Shown: one piece after another, positions 45,401 through 58,095 of the stretch
Layout: each line of letters opens with the position of its first letter
How positions within the stretch are numbered: the stretch's first letter is position 1
Origin: Agrypnia vestita
Lineage: Eukaryota; Arthropoda; Insecta; Trichoptera; Phryganeidae
DNA: 64,000 bases
Reading direction: 5' to 3'
Assembly: GCA_016648135.1 (NCBI GenBank)
Contig: JADDOH010023189.1
Span: forward strand, 38,165-102,164
Notes under the pieces: model-generated
Databases searched by the model: none
The model's input: only the letters and a program-made list of their open reading frames with translations
Told to the model about the DNA's origin: nothing
Translations under genes and position numbers: made by a program

Positions 45401-46357
45401 TAATTTAAAGCGATTTTTTAAATGTAATTTTCAGACAAAAAGCCATGACAGACCACCTGATGGATGGAGAAGAGCAAATCAAACATATACAAAGTATAAA
45501 GGAAGTATATGAAAAGGCAATGGCGGAGCACAGGATAAAAATAAGAAAGATTGAAGAAGAAAGGGAGATAATAAAAAAGGCACTATTAGATGAGATTGAG
45601 TCAGCTAGTATGTTCAAAACTTGTACATTGTATTATATTTTCTTTTTAAAAATTAATGTTATTTAATTTACATTTGGTTTAAAAAAGCTAAAGAAACCAA
45701 TCTTACGTAAGTTATTATAGTAAAAAGTTTAATATTTTATGCAGTAGTTGGATAATTTAATTAAAAATTTCAGTGGCTAAGAAGAAAATTGATGAAGAAG
45801 AAAAAATACTTGAGGAAAAAGAATCATGGGTACATCTCTCAAATAAATAAATAGATATTTAAAATTACACTTGCCAGTTTTTATGCATAATTTTTTTATA
45901 TATTTTTTTACATTTAATGACTACAGATGAAAGGCTGAAAGCAGACATTTGAACATATGAACAAATAAATAGAAATAGCATATGAATTATTTTTGTTTCC
46001 ACATTAATTAAAGTTAACTAATATATATCTGGCGTTGCACATGTAGAAATTTTTAACATCAAGAGCTTTTAAAAACAAAAATTTCACAAAGCTTTTAGAA
46101 CCATCTATTTTCAATAACCCCTCACTTCACCCCTAGCCTGCTCCACTTAGTAATTTTCCTGCTGCAATTTTTTTCTAAAGTAACGAACCTGTACATAATC
46201 CCCTATTACAACCGTTTATAAATTTCTTAGGCCCCAGGAAAGATTTCTCTGTTCTGTTGTTATCTTCCGTGAAAGACTTTAAAAGTAATCCCTTTACTGC
46301 GCCCTTCGAACCTTTCATGTTGCCAAGCATTGCTTTCATATATACTTATGTATTTTA

Positions 46358-46392
<35 letters not shown>

Positions 46393-49300
46393 TATACTAA
46401 AATATATACGTGTATGATATTTGAGGTAATTGTAGATAATTAATCTATGCGGTTTCTTTTTGTTGATAAATCCAGCAAAATGATTATTTAGGAAAATATT
46501 CCCCATTTTCATTCTCAGATGTTTTAGGAATATCCAGAAGATATTGAATTTCATTTTGATGAATTTGGGAGATATTTTATCGACAACATGGGCCGTAAAA
46601 TTTATAATGAAGATGAAGAATCAAGTGCTTACATAAGAGATGAGTTTGGAAATTTCATTGAAATATATGGCCCGAGAGGAGCAGTCATAAAAGGTTAGAA
46701 ATTATGTTTTGTGCTAAATAATTACCTTGAGTAATTATGATTAGGGCTCTGCCAGAAATCGTCTCAAATTTTTTATACTCGGGGAAGCTTTCATCCAAAA
46801 GTGGATAGAGAACGACTGATTCTGATACCATTTAACAGGAACATGTCATAAACAATTAAACTTCAGATAGTATTGGTATAAGAGTGCCACCACTATAACG
46901 TGGCATGCGAGGGAGGGCGCCCCTGTCGCGAAACAGAAGTTGCCAGGTTGTAAATTTATTACACAATACATAATGTACTGAATGTCCGGTGACCAGTGTC
47001 AGAGCCTTCAATATAAATTTGGTCGGGTAACAGCGCGCTCCGCGGCGGCCATTCTATCTGTCAAACTGTCAGACGGTAATATCGGTCCATTATTTGCTTT
47101 TTCAGCTTCGCACTTTAATACTTCATTGGCATTTGTTCTTGCACCACCCTGGACTCTTTTGGTTATTTTGGACGTAATAATTCAGTGTATATTGGTAATC
47201 AAGATGTCACAGCTCCCGAGCAAATACAAAATTTTACTGAATTACAGGGCGAGGGGTTACCGCCGGGTGTTTTAGTTCCAATCTTGCCGCATGCCAAGTT
47301 ATGTTGGGCAGGCTATAGCGGTGCATTTATCTGTATTTGCTAAATCCAAAAATTTTGTGTTTCAACATATAAAGTTGTATCGTCATATCATCAGATAGCT
47401 TGAAATCATGCGACAAAGACACTAACAGTGTATTGAAAAAACGTGAGAGCATTGATGGATACTAATTTAAAAAGAAAAAAATTCTAAAAAGGTACTCGAT
47501 TTATACCCGGATTTATCAAATATCAATATGTACTTGGATCCAGTAACCAGTTGAGTAAATTGTCTATTCTTAATGATGACACTCATATAATTTTATAGAT
47601 TTTTCAATATTGGATTATTCAATACAAGTTTTATTACTACTATACTTGTATACATTTGATATATATTTGATAGCCTGCCAAAGGAAATTCAAAACACGGT
47701 GAATATAAGGAGGTTTAAACAGTACAAAAATTTTATTATAAAAACTTTTAAATGACTAGATGGAATGCAATATGTTTGAGTAAAATCATGTATTAGCCCA
47801 CACAACATTATGTGTGGAACTAAATAAGATAAATAAATTAAGTAGTTTTAGCCAATATTATTGCTAAAAAAATATTTGTGTGATGCAGATCATGATTTAT
47901 ACAAACACATAACCTATAAGTTTACTGCCAAGTTGTTACTGTTACTTCTATACACATAATTCATTTATAATCCTTTAATAAACTGTACGCATATATATAG
48001 GTATATAAATAAAATAAAATTTAATAGAGATACGGAAAAAATGTCACATCAATATTCTTATTATTTTCAAATGCTAAATGCTTGTGCTTTGAAAATAGGA
48101 CTAACTTGCTGGTCTAGAGTGAGATCCGAACCCGTGACCTTTGGATCATGAGGCGAGAGTCCTAACCACAAGACCAACAAGCTACTATATATAATTATCA
48201 AATATAAAATCTTTGCAACAAATACAACATTCCATGGAAAACTCACAAGAACTCAAATATTGCAATTACTTCATTACATTTTTTGATTCCCCTGATAAAA
48301 AAATATATCATAATTTTCAATATTCATTCGCATGAGGAAAGTCATATGCATTTTTTTGCTTACTTCACTTAGCACACCAAAGGTGCATTTTTGTAAAACC
48401 CACAAAGAAAAATTGATTATGAGAATTCCTAAATAGAATACTTGTAACTCTCAGAGTGATAAAATTGTAACAAGACCAGCTACATAAATAAAGTCATTTT
48501 TTGTTTGTTATTGACAGCTGAAATAAAACTTAAGGATTGCGAATATTTAAAGTCAGTCCTTGGAGAACCGTTGACTAAAGCCTTGGGGCAAATTGTTTTA
48601 TATCAACCGTCTGATCCTATTTTGTATTTGGCCCATTGGTTATTGAAGTACAGGTAAGTAATTTCAGCATGTAAAAATTTTATATTATGTGAATTTCAAT
48701 TAAACAATTTTACTTCCTCTTTACCTTTACTCTATACCTGGTTATAATTTTGGGTTTGTGTAGAAAAAAGCATTGCAATCCTGTCAATGGCAACAAGTGG
48801 AGCCAAATTCTTTTTTGAATACATGTTCAATTGTGTACCTGATCATAATTATCCGCTGTTTTTAACAATTATACTGTTTCGACCTTTTTGTATTTGAGAG
48901 TTGCGGAACCCTTCTGTCAATTTCCACACCTCCACAGTTTTCTGAGATGAAGAGCAAACATGGACTGACCCATGTTGAATTTCTCAGCCAGTGTCCTAGG
49001 CCCCGAATTCAGTCAATACTTGGTGATTTAAAGGTTAAGGTATGCCTTAAGTGTTATTTTGTATTGAAAATTATACTTTTAAGGCTTACCTTAACCTTTA
49101 AATCACCTATGTATTGACTTTAAATTCGGGCCCTGGTGGTGCAACTTTAGCCCTCTTCCATAGCCGCCAGAAGGTTATCAAAATCTCAAGACCGACCCTT
49201 TCCTGAATTGTCGTCTAAGCTGGTATCACCAGCTTTAAAGTGAACAAACCGCTCTTGGTATGCCTTGTCACTAATCGTTCCTTCACCTCGAAGATTGTTG

Positions 49301-50544
49301 AGAAATGACTCAAAATGACAAAATGACTCAGCAGCTTTCCACTCTTTCTCGAAGTGGTACAGCATAATGCAATGTATATTTAAGATGTGCCGTTCATAAC
49401 GAACTGTTCACTTTACTGAACGAATGAACGGTATAATTCACTTGAGTGAACTATCGTTCATTAGTTCAGTAGGTGGAAAATAAATCGTAAATTCTAAATC
49501 CCAAAATCGATGAAATCTTTAGCAGGCATTCTATTCTTCCTCACTGGGCAGTGAAAATTTCGCAGTGGTCAAATGATGAAATTTTTGGAAATTGAAAGCA
49601 TCCCCCCAGAAGTAGTGAAAAGTTTCCAGTGGGAAAGACTCTCTTTGTTCTCTTTGGGTGGTTGAAGTAGATAAAAGTAGGTGTTGAAATTCTACCCCCC
49701 GTCAGATTTTATTTTTTGGGAAGTTTATGTAGGTTAAGATGTAGGTTAAGTAAGTTGATTTGATGAAAACTGAAAGAAACCCCCCTCATTTTTTTCAAAA
49801 ATTTGGTCGCGGCAGTTACAGAAGTTGAAGTAGTTCCCATCATGTATCGTTTTCGTTGCGTATTTTAATTTCTTATCCTTACTAAAGAATTAAATTATGA
49901 AAAATGTCAATTAAACCCCAGATTAAAAAATAAAAACATCGCAAAAAAATTGCAGATAATTATGTATCAACCTAATACATTACTGCACAAATAAATGTTA
50001 CTGTATGGAATACGAATTATTGTGACATTTATATAGATACTTGGGGTTATGGGGCAATTAATGTGACATGCATATAATGACTTTCCATTTTGATTTCCCA
50101 AACATAACATTTTGTAATAATGAATTAAAAATTAATTGATACTACGAGTGTATTACCCGGAAGTTAAGAAAATATTTAAGAAAAATTTCATTTTAGAAAA
50201 ACTATTGACAATCGCTTAAAGAGGGAAGAGGAGAGAAATGCCCTGGCGGCTGAAAGAGAACGAATCGCATACGAGAACCGTTCAGTAAGTCTGACAAGTT
50301 TACATCAATATTTTTATTACAGCTTTTGAGGGCTTAGCTCGGAGATTATATTTCAAAAAAACTTTTCTATAAATGAATTGCAAAAATCATTTCCCAACAG
50401 AGCCCTTCGCAGAAGAGGGAAACGTCTCCACATCCTATGTTCTGGAAGGGTGGAGAAAGTCAACTTGATTTCAATCTCATGTCGTACAAGACTCCTCAAT
50501 ATGCACTGAATGAGACCAGCTTGGACACACCCCAAACTATGTGA
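42454..50544 (+). CDS. Coiled-coil protein with C-terminal DPY30 motif, probable axonemal or sperm protein
   Basis: Eight exons with matching phases: 42454-43125, 43266-43570, 45435-45607, 45774-45829, 46528-46693, 48518-48653, 50197-50284 and 50401-50544. They give 579 residues. An acidic N-terminus (EEDEYEGGEYEEELGEDKEK) is followed by long coiled coil (about 90-400; heptad-rich EELEEKLKQKRLEIAELRF). A compact Gly/Tyr/Asp segment follows (FDEFGRYFIDNMGRKIY, then YIRDEFGNFIEIYG). Next comes a DPY30-like dimerisation motif (LGEPLTKALGQIVLYQPSDP, LYLAHWLLKYR), then a basic helix and a polar tail. The motif and following helix resemble DYDC-type and other ciliary DPY30-domain proteins, which dock to anchoring helices in radial spokes. 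I cannot name an orthologue. Introns contain MULE-, hAT- and SINE-type repeats. Confidence 0.82.
43705..44247. mobile_element. MULE-like element with 9-bp target duplication
   Basis: Flanked by direct repeats CATGGAAAG at 43696-43704 and 44248-44256. Both ends are built from several 15-20-nt variants of a CCACRCGACAAAAG unit, inverted between the two ends (for example TCCACACGACAAAGATCCAC and, complemented, GATCCACACGGCGTAATGAC). No transposase is seen. A 9-bp duplication fits Mutator-like elements. It lies in intron 2 of the DPY30-motif gene. Confidence 0.6.
44590..45318. mobile_element. hAT-like non-autonomous element
   Basis: The left end TAGGGATGTTCCGACTAGTC and the complement of the right end TAGAGATGTGTCGATTATGA are related. 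Sub-terminal arrays of GACTAGTCGGC-type repeats occur at both ends. The interior is AT-rich and has no transposase. The 8-bp duplication is not clean, so the superfamily call is tentative. Confidence 0.5.
46361..46388. repeat. AT dinucleotide microsatellite
   Basis: A run of about 14 AT units in intron 4 of the DPY30-motif gene. Confidence 0.9.
46895..47330 (+). repeat. 430-bp dispersed repeat, copy 2
   Basis: Inverted relative of 31812-32245, including ACACAATACATAATGTACTG and CGGTAATATCGGTCCATTAT. It lies in intron 5 of the DPY30-motif gene. Any coding potential is unproven. Confidence 0.6.
47640..47760 (+). pseudogene. LINE ORF2 tail fragment
   Basis: Encodes SLPKEIQNTVNIRRFKQY, the usual last residues of a non-LTR retrotransposon reverse transcriptase, without the rest. 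Confidence 0.45.
48036..48186 (-). repeat. SINE-B copy
   Basis: Minus-strand reading shows a tRNA-like head with GGTTAGGACTCTCGCCTCAT and GGGTTCGGATCTC, then AAGTTAGTCCTATTTTCAAA and GAATATTGATGTGACA. Confidence 0.65.
49001..49134. mobile_element. Hairpin MITE
   Basis: The left arm TGATTTAAAGGTTAAGGTAT and right arm TACCTTAACCTTTAAATCAC are complementary, with outer ends GGCCCCGAATTCAGTC and AAATTCGGGCCC. Located in intron 6 of the DPY30-motif gene. Confidence 0.65.
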
Positions 50545-52455
50545 GAATACATATACGGAGTTTTCTCACACTTTGTCATTATCAACAGGAGCGTAATGAA
50601 AAATATTTATAAATTCTCCTTGTCACACAATTAAATTATTCTATGACAAAAATATGCATTTCTTTCCATCCAAGTTACTTAAATCTAAAGATTTTGAAAA
50701 AAAAACATATATACTAGAGCGCAAGACGATGCCAATACGAGTCAGAGTTAGGTTTTTTAAGGTTTCAAAATATCATAAATCAAAGAAAAACTAACATCAG
50801 ACATTTTTTCAAATTGTTTTTTTACAGATTATCATTATGATTGTTATATTAAAAACTCTAGATTCTATTGCATACAAAAGTATTTTTTTCCTAATTATAA
50901 TGGTTTTATCTTTCACCAATCATGAGAGTTTTTTGCTAACAATTGATTTTCCATGAATCTCTGCATCTTCCGTTGCCTTCAACTTAAAACCGGCTTTGCA
51001 AAAAATTCAAAATCCTTATGGTAGCATATGTTTTTAAAAAATATGGTAATTATACCATAATTTTGATATACCGCAGATTTTGTGAATTTACTATGAGTCG
51101 AAGTTGAAATTTTCTGTTTCAAAATGACAACAAATTGCTTAATTTATACTATAAAAAATTTGATAGCCATTAAAAAAAAGAAGCCATAATATAATAAATA
51201 AAATTGTAAATGCTATAAATGCTTTTTTCCTTTATTTTCTTAATAATTATTACTATATACATACATTGGAATACACATTTTTAGGGAGCTATCCAAAGCA
51301 AAATAATTTGATAATACATTGTAAATTCATGGATCATACATTCAGCCAGCTTTCCACATTCAGACATTATGTCCACCAAAATTTATCCAATATAAAGATT
51401 TTGCAAAACACAAAACAAAATAAAGAAAACTGATCACACGATCAAGAAAGAATACTGTATGTTTATCACTTATTGATGTTGAGTTCAATATTCTTTATCT
51501 TATATTTTTGGATATGTCGCAAACGATTGAGGCTTGGCTGAGTTATGGACGGTATCACATTATGCAGCAATAACAGAGACCCAGTACAAATCATAGATTA
51601 GAGACATTCCCCAACTGCAAACTTGACAAAAAAAATAAGACAGTGTTGGCCTTTCTTATTAACTCTTATCTTTTATTAGATTATTATCCAAGTCAATGAA
51701 ACATAAAATGTATATGAATCCGAATATAATAAGTTAATAAAAATATAATTAAAATGTAATAATCATACTGTTTACAGAATTTATATTAAATAAAAAAAAT
51801 TAAATTATAATAGTAACAAAAAACATCAAGATAAAATAAAATTTCAAACCAAGAATTCTGTCTAGGTAATTAATATTGAATTTTTTAAATATTTTCCTTT
51901 CAAATTCATATACTATATGCATCACAAACAATATTAGTACGAAACAGATAACACCAAAATTTAGAAAACAATTTATTCTTAGTTGAAAATAATAATTTAA
52001 AAAAACCCAATCAGTTTACTTGTAATTCTAAATTTAATTTAATTAAACTTTAGCAAAAAATTTGGGTAGAGAATTTTGAGATGGTCCAATCACAAAAATA
52101 TGACATTTTATCTATTCCATTAGAAAACTAAAGTAAATCCGACAACTTAATCGCTAGGCGAGCGGCTTACCACTAGATCAAATCGAGCATCAAAAATGAT
52201 TTCAAACAAAATTTTATATACTTCCAATTTCACTTTCCCAAAGACGATAATCAAATAACCGTATTAAAAAATCCAGAGTAAAAAAACACAGACCAATAAA
52301 TAAAACATTCCCTGAGAAAATTAAAATTTTGTAAACAAAATTACAGCTATGCTTAGCAATGAAATGCAAATGCACAGAATTTTTAAGATATAAGATAACA
52401 AATACCTTATTTTAGAAAACGTATTAGTATTTGAAACAAACATTTAGAATGGACA
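50545..52455. other. Gene-free AT-rich stretch after the DPY30-motif gene
   Basis: It contains the 3' UTR of the DPY30-motif gene (no obvious early AATAAA; one occurs near 51196). A tRNA-like scrap, CGCTAGGCGAGCGGCTTACC, lies near 52152. No exon is recognised on either strand. Confidence 0.45.
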
Positions 52456-52885
52456 TGAATGACAGTATTAAAGAATAAGTGATTTTAGAGAAGAAAATAT
52501 TGTGAAAGAATGAAAAAAATGATCCAGTTTTAATGTACACATTGAGATTAATAAGATTTTCAATAAAATTAAAGTACAAAATTGTACAAACCGCCATTTT
52601 AGCTGAAACGCCGGTCAGAGTGAATGACGTCACTCCTCTGTACCCATCACCGTGCCTTTGAATTGTTGTCATAGTCATGTCAGTTGTCATGTCAATGCTT
52701 GACGTCACATAGACGAAAGTACATCTGCGGGCGTTTTTGCACGAAATTAAAAATAGGTAGATGAAAATGCAATTATTTGCGTACAAACTTAGTTTATTAC
52801 TGAAATAATGTTAGTTTCGGTAATATTAGACGCGTACCTACATTATAGAAGACTATTTCAAAATCTGTCATCATGCCTATACTAA
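52456..52885 (+). repeat. Dispersed repeat also found at 321-765
   Basis: Shares long blocks with the interior of the foldback at the left edge, for example AAAATGATCCAGTTTTAATG and GCGGGCGTTTTTGC. It contains two TGACGTCA-like half-palindromes. It is not bounded here by the outer arms seen at 67-998, so the repeat is an independent unit. Confidence 0.65.
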
Positions 52886-54855
52886 TTGTTCAATACATTG
52901 AGTAAACTTCAAATTCAATAATATGTAGTGTGAGTCACTCACCATAGGAATAAATTAATTAAATACATAGAACAAATATTATGAAATCATAATTTATCAG
53001 ATGTTTAACTTAAAATATCCACTTCCCTTCCCAATTATATAGCTGCATGATTCCCGAACACATTAAAGAGCTCACACTCACGTCAGAAATCTCTTCCTTT
53101 GGGGCCATTTGAAGGCTTTTATTTTATCGAAATGCCCAAGAAACTGAAGAAAGAAGCGCTCAAGAAATATGTTATACTATTTCTTCTTTAATTACTTGAA
53201 TAACATAAATCGACAGTCCCTACGTCCAATCTGCAATTTTCTTTTTTCACCTTAATATCTTAAACCATCCAATTTACTCTATATTTTTGGACAATGTTAA
53301 TGAAAAACTGAATTTTCATTTAAAAAAAAAAGAAATATTAAAGAAAAATTAAACGTGTGACGTTATGCAAAAATATAGATTAAATCGGATGGTTTAAAAT
53401 AGTAAAACAAAAATTCGAAGGGACCGTTGTAATATCTAATAAATTACAATTACATAATATCTACTCGATTCATTTGACCTTATGGTACACGATTTATGGG
53501 TCTTACTATAAATCTCATATCATCATTACATATGGCAGGCTTTATTTTTTTTATCCAAATGTTCACTCTCCCAAAGAATCCTTCATAGATTTTATAATTT
53601 ACCAGCTGGTCTAGTAATCAGATGGCACGGAATGTAACGTATGTTATGTATAGATCACATGACTAAATATATTTAAAAATAACAGTGATGAATATTGATA
53701 AAATTATTTAATCAAATCTCTGCAAAATTCCCTAATTCTGAAATTCGTTGGGCCAAAAGAAAAAATTTGAATTATGCAAAACACTTAATTTAAGATTCAA
53801 CTTCTCGTTCCAAAAGTTTGTGAAAAATATAGCTATTTTCGCACATTCCAAGAAAACGTCTCAAAAAACATATTTATGCAAAAAGCTGTGTGTATTGTTA
53901 ATTTTTTTTATGATTTTGATGGTCAAAATTTCCAAACTTGTTAAAATACTCTGATTACGGTACAAAGGTCTTAAAAATATTTTGAATTACAAATTAACTA
54001 TTAATCAACTATTAGAATGACAATTTCGTTTTGAATATGAAATTTAAAATAATGTCATGTTTTGAATTAACGGGTCTTTACTAAGGTATAAATAATTACA
54101 AAATCGTGTTAATAGGTATATTTTAAGGTTGAGATCCGCGTGTCTCTTACTTCTGTCTAGGTAGTCAGCGTCATAATGACAAACTAAAATAAATAATGAC
54201 ATTCAATATACAATGGAAACGAGTATTGAATGAAAAAATTAATCAAACGTCAAGTGTGGCGTCCCTCAAATTTCACTTTTACCCTCTCCGTAGAAAAAAC
54301 TCCTGTTCTTTTTTCTGGATGGTGTTGTCAATTCAGCCTCATCACTGTCTTGTCTGCAACAAACGAACCTTGCATTAAAGTAAAAATACATAATAACTGA
54401 TGCAACTATATTGCATTACACTAGAATATGCCTGAAAAGTAATTCAATTTTTTAATTCCTTTTTAGACCAGTTTTTAATTTTCATTATTTTTCAATTATT
54501 ATTGAAAATCTCGTAATATATTATAATTCAAAATTATACACCGACCCTTATAAAACAGTCAAATTAACTCATCTGCAAAGCGACAGGATTATAAAAAATG
54601 ACAAATAATTTATATATAATCAAATATTACTAGAAAAATATTCTGAAGATTATTTAACTAGCCCGTGGGAATAGGCAGTACGTAAGCTGATATTTATCTA
54701 AATGCATATTACCAAGCATGATAGATTTGTATTATTTACAAGAATATAGTGAATTATTTAAATAAAAACAACATACTTATTGGTTATATGGAGACAACAA
54801 TTATAATCACTAAAATAAGATGATTTCAATATTATTGGCAATGACATTGGGCATA
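52886..54855. other. Gene-free stretch
   Basis: No exon is recognised. At about 53212-53432 lies an imperfect inverted repeat with arms near ATTTTTGGACAA and TTAAACCATCCRATTTAMTC. The rest is AT-rich without clear structure. Confidence 0.45.
53212..53432. repeat. Imperfect inverted repeat (MITE-like)
   Basis: The left arm CTTAAACCATCCAATTTACT and the complement of the right arm TTTAAACCATCCGATTTAAT align over about 70 bp, with outer ends ACAGTCCC and GGGACCGT. The arms flank an A-rich centre. Confidence 0.5.
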
Positions 54856-55328
54856 CAGTATAAGCTCGTTAATTCGAAATTCAAGGGACCCAAAAAATAA
54901 ATTTCGTTTTACAGGGGCCCCCGTTAATTCGAAATTTTAGGTACAAAACAAAATCGCGGTGCGACTGTGAAATTCGACAAAAATCGTAAAACTCTTGAAA
55001 AACCGTTAATTTCGTTAAATTTATGTTTATATTTAAAGAAATCACTTTGAAAACGCAACATTTATTATGTCAATGCAAAGATCGCCTAATTTTGACGTAA
55101 TTGCTGTCCTCACTTGCGAAATAACTTTTGATTCTGCCTTTTTTCCGGCTCAAACCAACAATGCACAGTTACTAGAAATACTATTGTCAATAAATGCGTG
55201 AAACAATAAGATAAGTCACTAATAACATCTTACAAAGAAAATTAAACATTTTAATAACACAAACACAGTGATTAGAAAAAAAATCGAACTAAAGACAAAT
55301 TTAAAAACATGAAAAACAATTAAAACGC

Positions 55329-55585
55329 TGTTCTTAGGTTTTCACGGCCACTCAGAATCTTCAAGTTTGTGTTTACTGGGGTATTATGCCGTGTTGTTAC
55401 GACCTTTCGGGCCGACGTTTCGGATCCCATTGCAGGGTCCATCATCAGGGCTGATGTGTTGATACACATCAGGGCTGATGTGTTGATACACATCAGGGCT
55501 GATGATGGACCCTGCAATGGGATCCGAAACGTCGGCCCGAAAGGTCGTAACAACACGGCATAATACCCCAGTAAACACAAACTTG
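55329..55585. mobile_element. Nested palindromic retroelement-like insertion (possible Penelope-type)
   Basis: Flanked by 14-bp direct repeats AACAATTAAAACGC (55315-55328 and 55586-55599), so it is an insertion with target duplication. It contains the palindrome 55361-55586. Each arm has CTGATGA, then a GC-rich stem-loop, then GAAACGTC, a hammerhead-ribozyme-like core known from terminal repeats of Penelope-like elements. The assignment is tentative. Confidence 0.45.
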
Positions 55586-55586
55586 A
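55361..55586. repeat. Perfect-arm palindrome, 88-bp arms
   Basis: Arms 55361-55448 and 55499-55586 are exact reverse complements by eye. The 50-bp centre is two copies of a 24-bp unit (GGGCTGATGTGTTGATACAC plus ATCA) and GG. Each unit can itself fold as a hairpin. Confidence 0.9.
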
Positions 55587-56150
55587 ACAATTAAAACGCA
55601 TTTAGGTATGAAGATTAGCGCAATTGCCGCAAACTAAACTATCTGCGCATATCAAGGCAGCCAACTGAAGAAAGCATACACAGGATTCCCCAATTTTAGG
55701 GATCGCGACACAATATATATAGAAAAGGGACGTTCCATAAGGTGCCGTGAATTGATTGCGAAATACGCCAAGAATTGTAAAACTCACGAAAAAGCCATTA
55801 ATTTTGTGAAAAATGTCTGGTTTTCATATTTCAAGAAATCATTTCGAAAACGCAATGTTTATTATGCAACGCGACATTTCAAAGTACCTGATATTGACAT
55901 ATTTGTTATTCTCACTTACGAAAAAACTCAAAATATTTTTTCAATTTTGTCAAATTTCAAAAAAAAAATCGAATTACGCGAACTAAAATGTATTGATTTG
56001 CGGCACAAGGGGCTAAAAAATATTTCGAATTACGAATTACCGGGGTTTTCGAAATATCGGGGTTAATTTACTATGAAATTCATAATTTGGGACTTAAAAG
56101 TTTCAAAAATTTCGAATTATGGCGATTTTCGAATTAATGGGGTTTTACTG

Positions 56151-58095
56151 TTTTACTGATTTCTTTTACCATTTTTTAAAATTTTAAAATATTTTTAGAG
56201 ATGAAAAATCTTTGGTAGTTTTTGTTTAGGGTTGTTCATTTCAAAATTGTATTTAGGGTAATGTACCCAAAAGTAATAAACCATGTAAATATATTGTATG
56301 TGTATAATTAATAATGAAATATAAAACAAATAAGTGATTTTTAGATTTTTATTCGGCCGAATGATAAGTTATTTAACTCTTGTGTGTCGTAGGTAACTTA
56401 GGTCTAAATGTCATAGAAAATACGAAATATGTACCTTATTTACTAAAACGTCACATTTTTTGTAATCATCGAATAGACATTTTCACACCAAAATGACTAA
56501 ATTAAACTGTTACGAATGTACGGATATTTTAATTTAAAAATTTTTATTCATTACTCTCGTATTTTCGGCCAGTGTGTAAAAGAGAGCAGAATATTACACG
56601 TCACAGTTAAATCGAGCAAGAAAGAGCATGACAATACCACACATTTCATGTAGGACAGAGATGGCAGTTGCTTGGGTTTTGGTGAAAGAGAAAACAAGAT
56701 CGAAAGAGCACGGTAGAGTCGCGTAACACGTGTTAGACAAAGACGGATTGCAGTCGCCGCGTCGTTGAATTTAGTTGGTAATTATACATCGGCGTGAGTG
56801 CACGCATATTCGATATGCCATGATTTTATGATAATTTACTAAAATAATGCAAATATGTATGTTTACATTACATAATTATATAAAGGGACCTTTAAAAAGT
56901 CTTATCTGTATTGAAAAAATATTTTTTTTAATACATATTAAAAACTATGTCGATTTTTTATCATGTAACACTGTGTTACACCACCGTTCCCGAAGGTATT
57001 TTTTAGCAGTCTTTTAAGAGTTAAAAAAAAAACAATTTTGGAGTCCAGATATTTTCAAAAAATTTACTTTTCATAGAGAGTGGTCCCAAAATTTAATGAA
57101 ATTTAATATTAAAGTTCTAAAAATTCTACAAAACCAGAGAGAAAACATCAAAACATGAATAAATAAATAAAATTGAATTGCAAAAATAAAAAAAACAAGC
57201 AAGCACAGTAATCACCTGTTTTCATTGACGACCATCACTACCTCAGCCTATTGTAGTCCTGTAAATCCATTCTCATGCGTCACATGCTGAGTTATAAATA
57301 TGGTTAGGCAATATACATATGTACATACATAAATATATATTCTAGTTAATATAGATATGCAAAAAAAAAACAAAAAAAGAATCTAATAAACCAATATACA
57401 CTTGTGTGCATTTTAACTCACAACTTAGAGGCTGATTTGTCATTGAGTTTCCTATGCTATGACACTGGCCATCAAACAATAGGCTATTTAGTCCTTGCAT
57501 AGGTCTCTTCCATACAAAGAGAGAAGGCCACACCTTACTCAAAATTGTTAGTAATTTTTCATAACTCAAGAGGCATTGGTAAACTTATTAATTACTTAAA
57601 CTATTTCGTTTATGATAAATAATAAAAATATCAATATATGTACATATATCTATGTACAGTTGCCGGCAAACTTCATGAAATTTTTTGGCATAGTAGGGGA
57701 ATGCGCAGAAGACAAAATATGGGTCTCGTTGGTGGAATTGTACAAGCGCAAACTTCCCCCCACTACGCCGTAAAATTTCAAAATGTTTGCCGGCTACTGT
57801 ATCTCTGTAATATAAATATAATTATGTAAATATAATATGTATATGCATTTCTAGTATTATATAATACAGTATAAGAAGAAAAGGAATACTGTTAAGAACT
57901 TGTAAATCTAAACAAAACAGGCATATGAATGACTAAATTAATCACATATGAAAAATGTTATCTAAAAAATTGGTCTTGAATGCTACATTATTAAGCTAAT
58001 AATAAATTTAAAATACTCTGTACCTTTTGTAATACATAAGTAGGTTCAATGTGCAAAACAGTGATTTGAAAAATGTTATTTGAGCTGTGCCCTTA
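56151..58095. other. Gene-free stretch left of the KIF4 3' end
   Basis: AT-rich. It contains a 143-bp MITE at 57657-57799. No exon is recognised on either strand. Confidence 0.45.
57657..57799. mobile_element. Mariner-type MITE with TA target duplication
   Basis: The left end CAGTTGCCGGCAAACTTCAT and complement of the right end CAGTAGCCGGCAAACATTTT are inverted. TA lies on both sides. 143 bp. Confidence 0.75.

Larger units (their letters stand above)
54856..56150 (-). mobile_element. Pogo/Tigger-like element, copy 5, carrying a nested palindromic insertion
   Basis: The left end CAGTATAAGCTCGTTAATTC and right end CGAATTAATGGGGTTTTACT are the family ends in reverse orientation, with TA at the left border. 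The family block GAATTACCGGGGTTTTCGAA is well preserved. It is interrupted at 55329-55585. Confidence 0.7.

Noticed and set aside
46982..47275. 97-codon ORF in the 430-bp repeat copy 2
   Set aside because: The corresponding stretch in copy 1 has indels and a different reading frame structure; treated as non-coding repeat.
55369..55590. Two nearly identical ORFs on opposite strands
   Set aside because: They are produced by the perfect palindrome, not by a gene.
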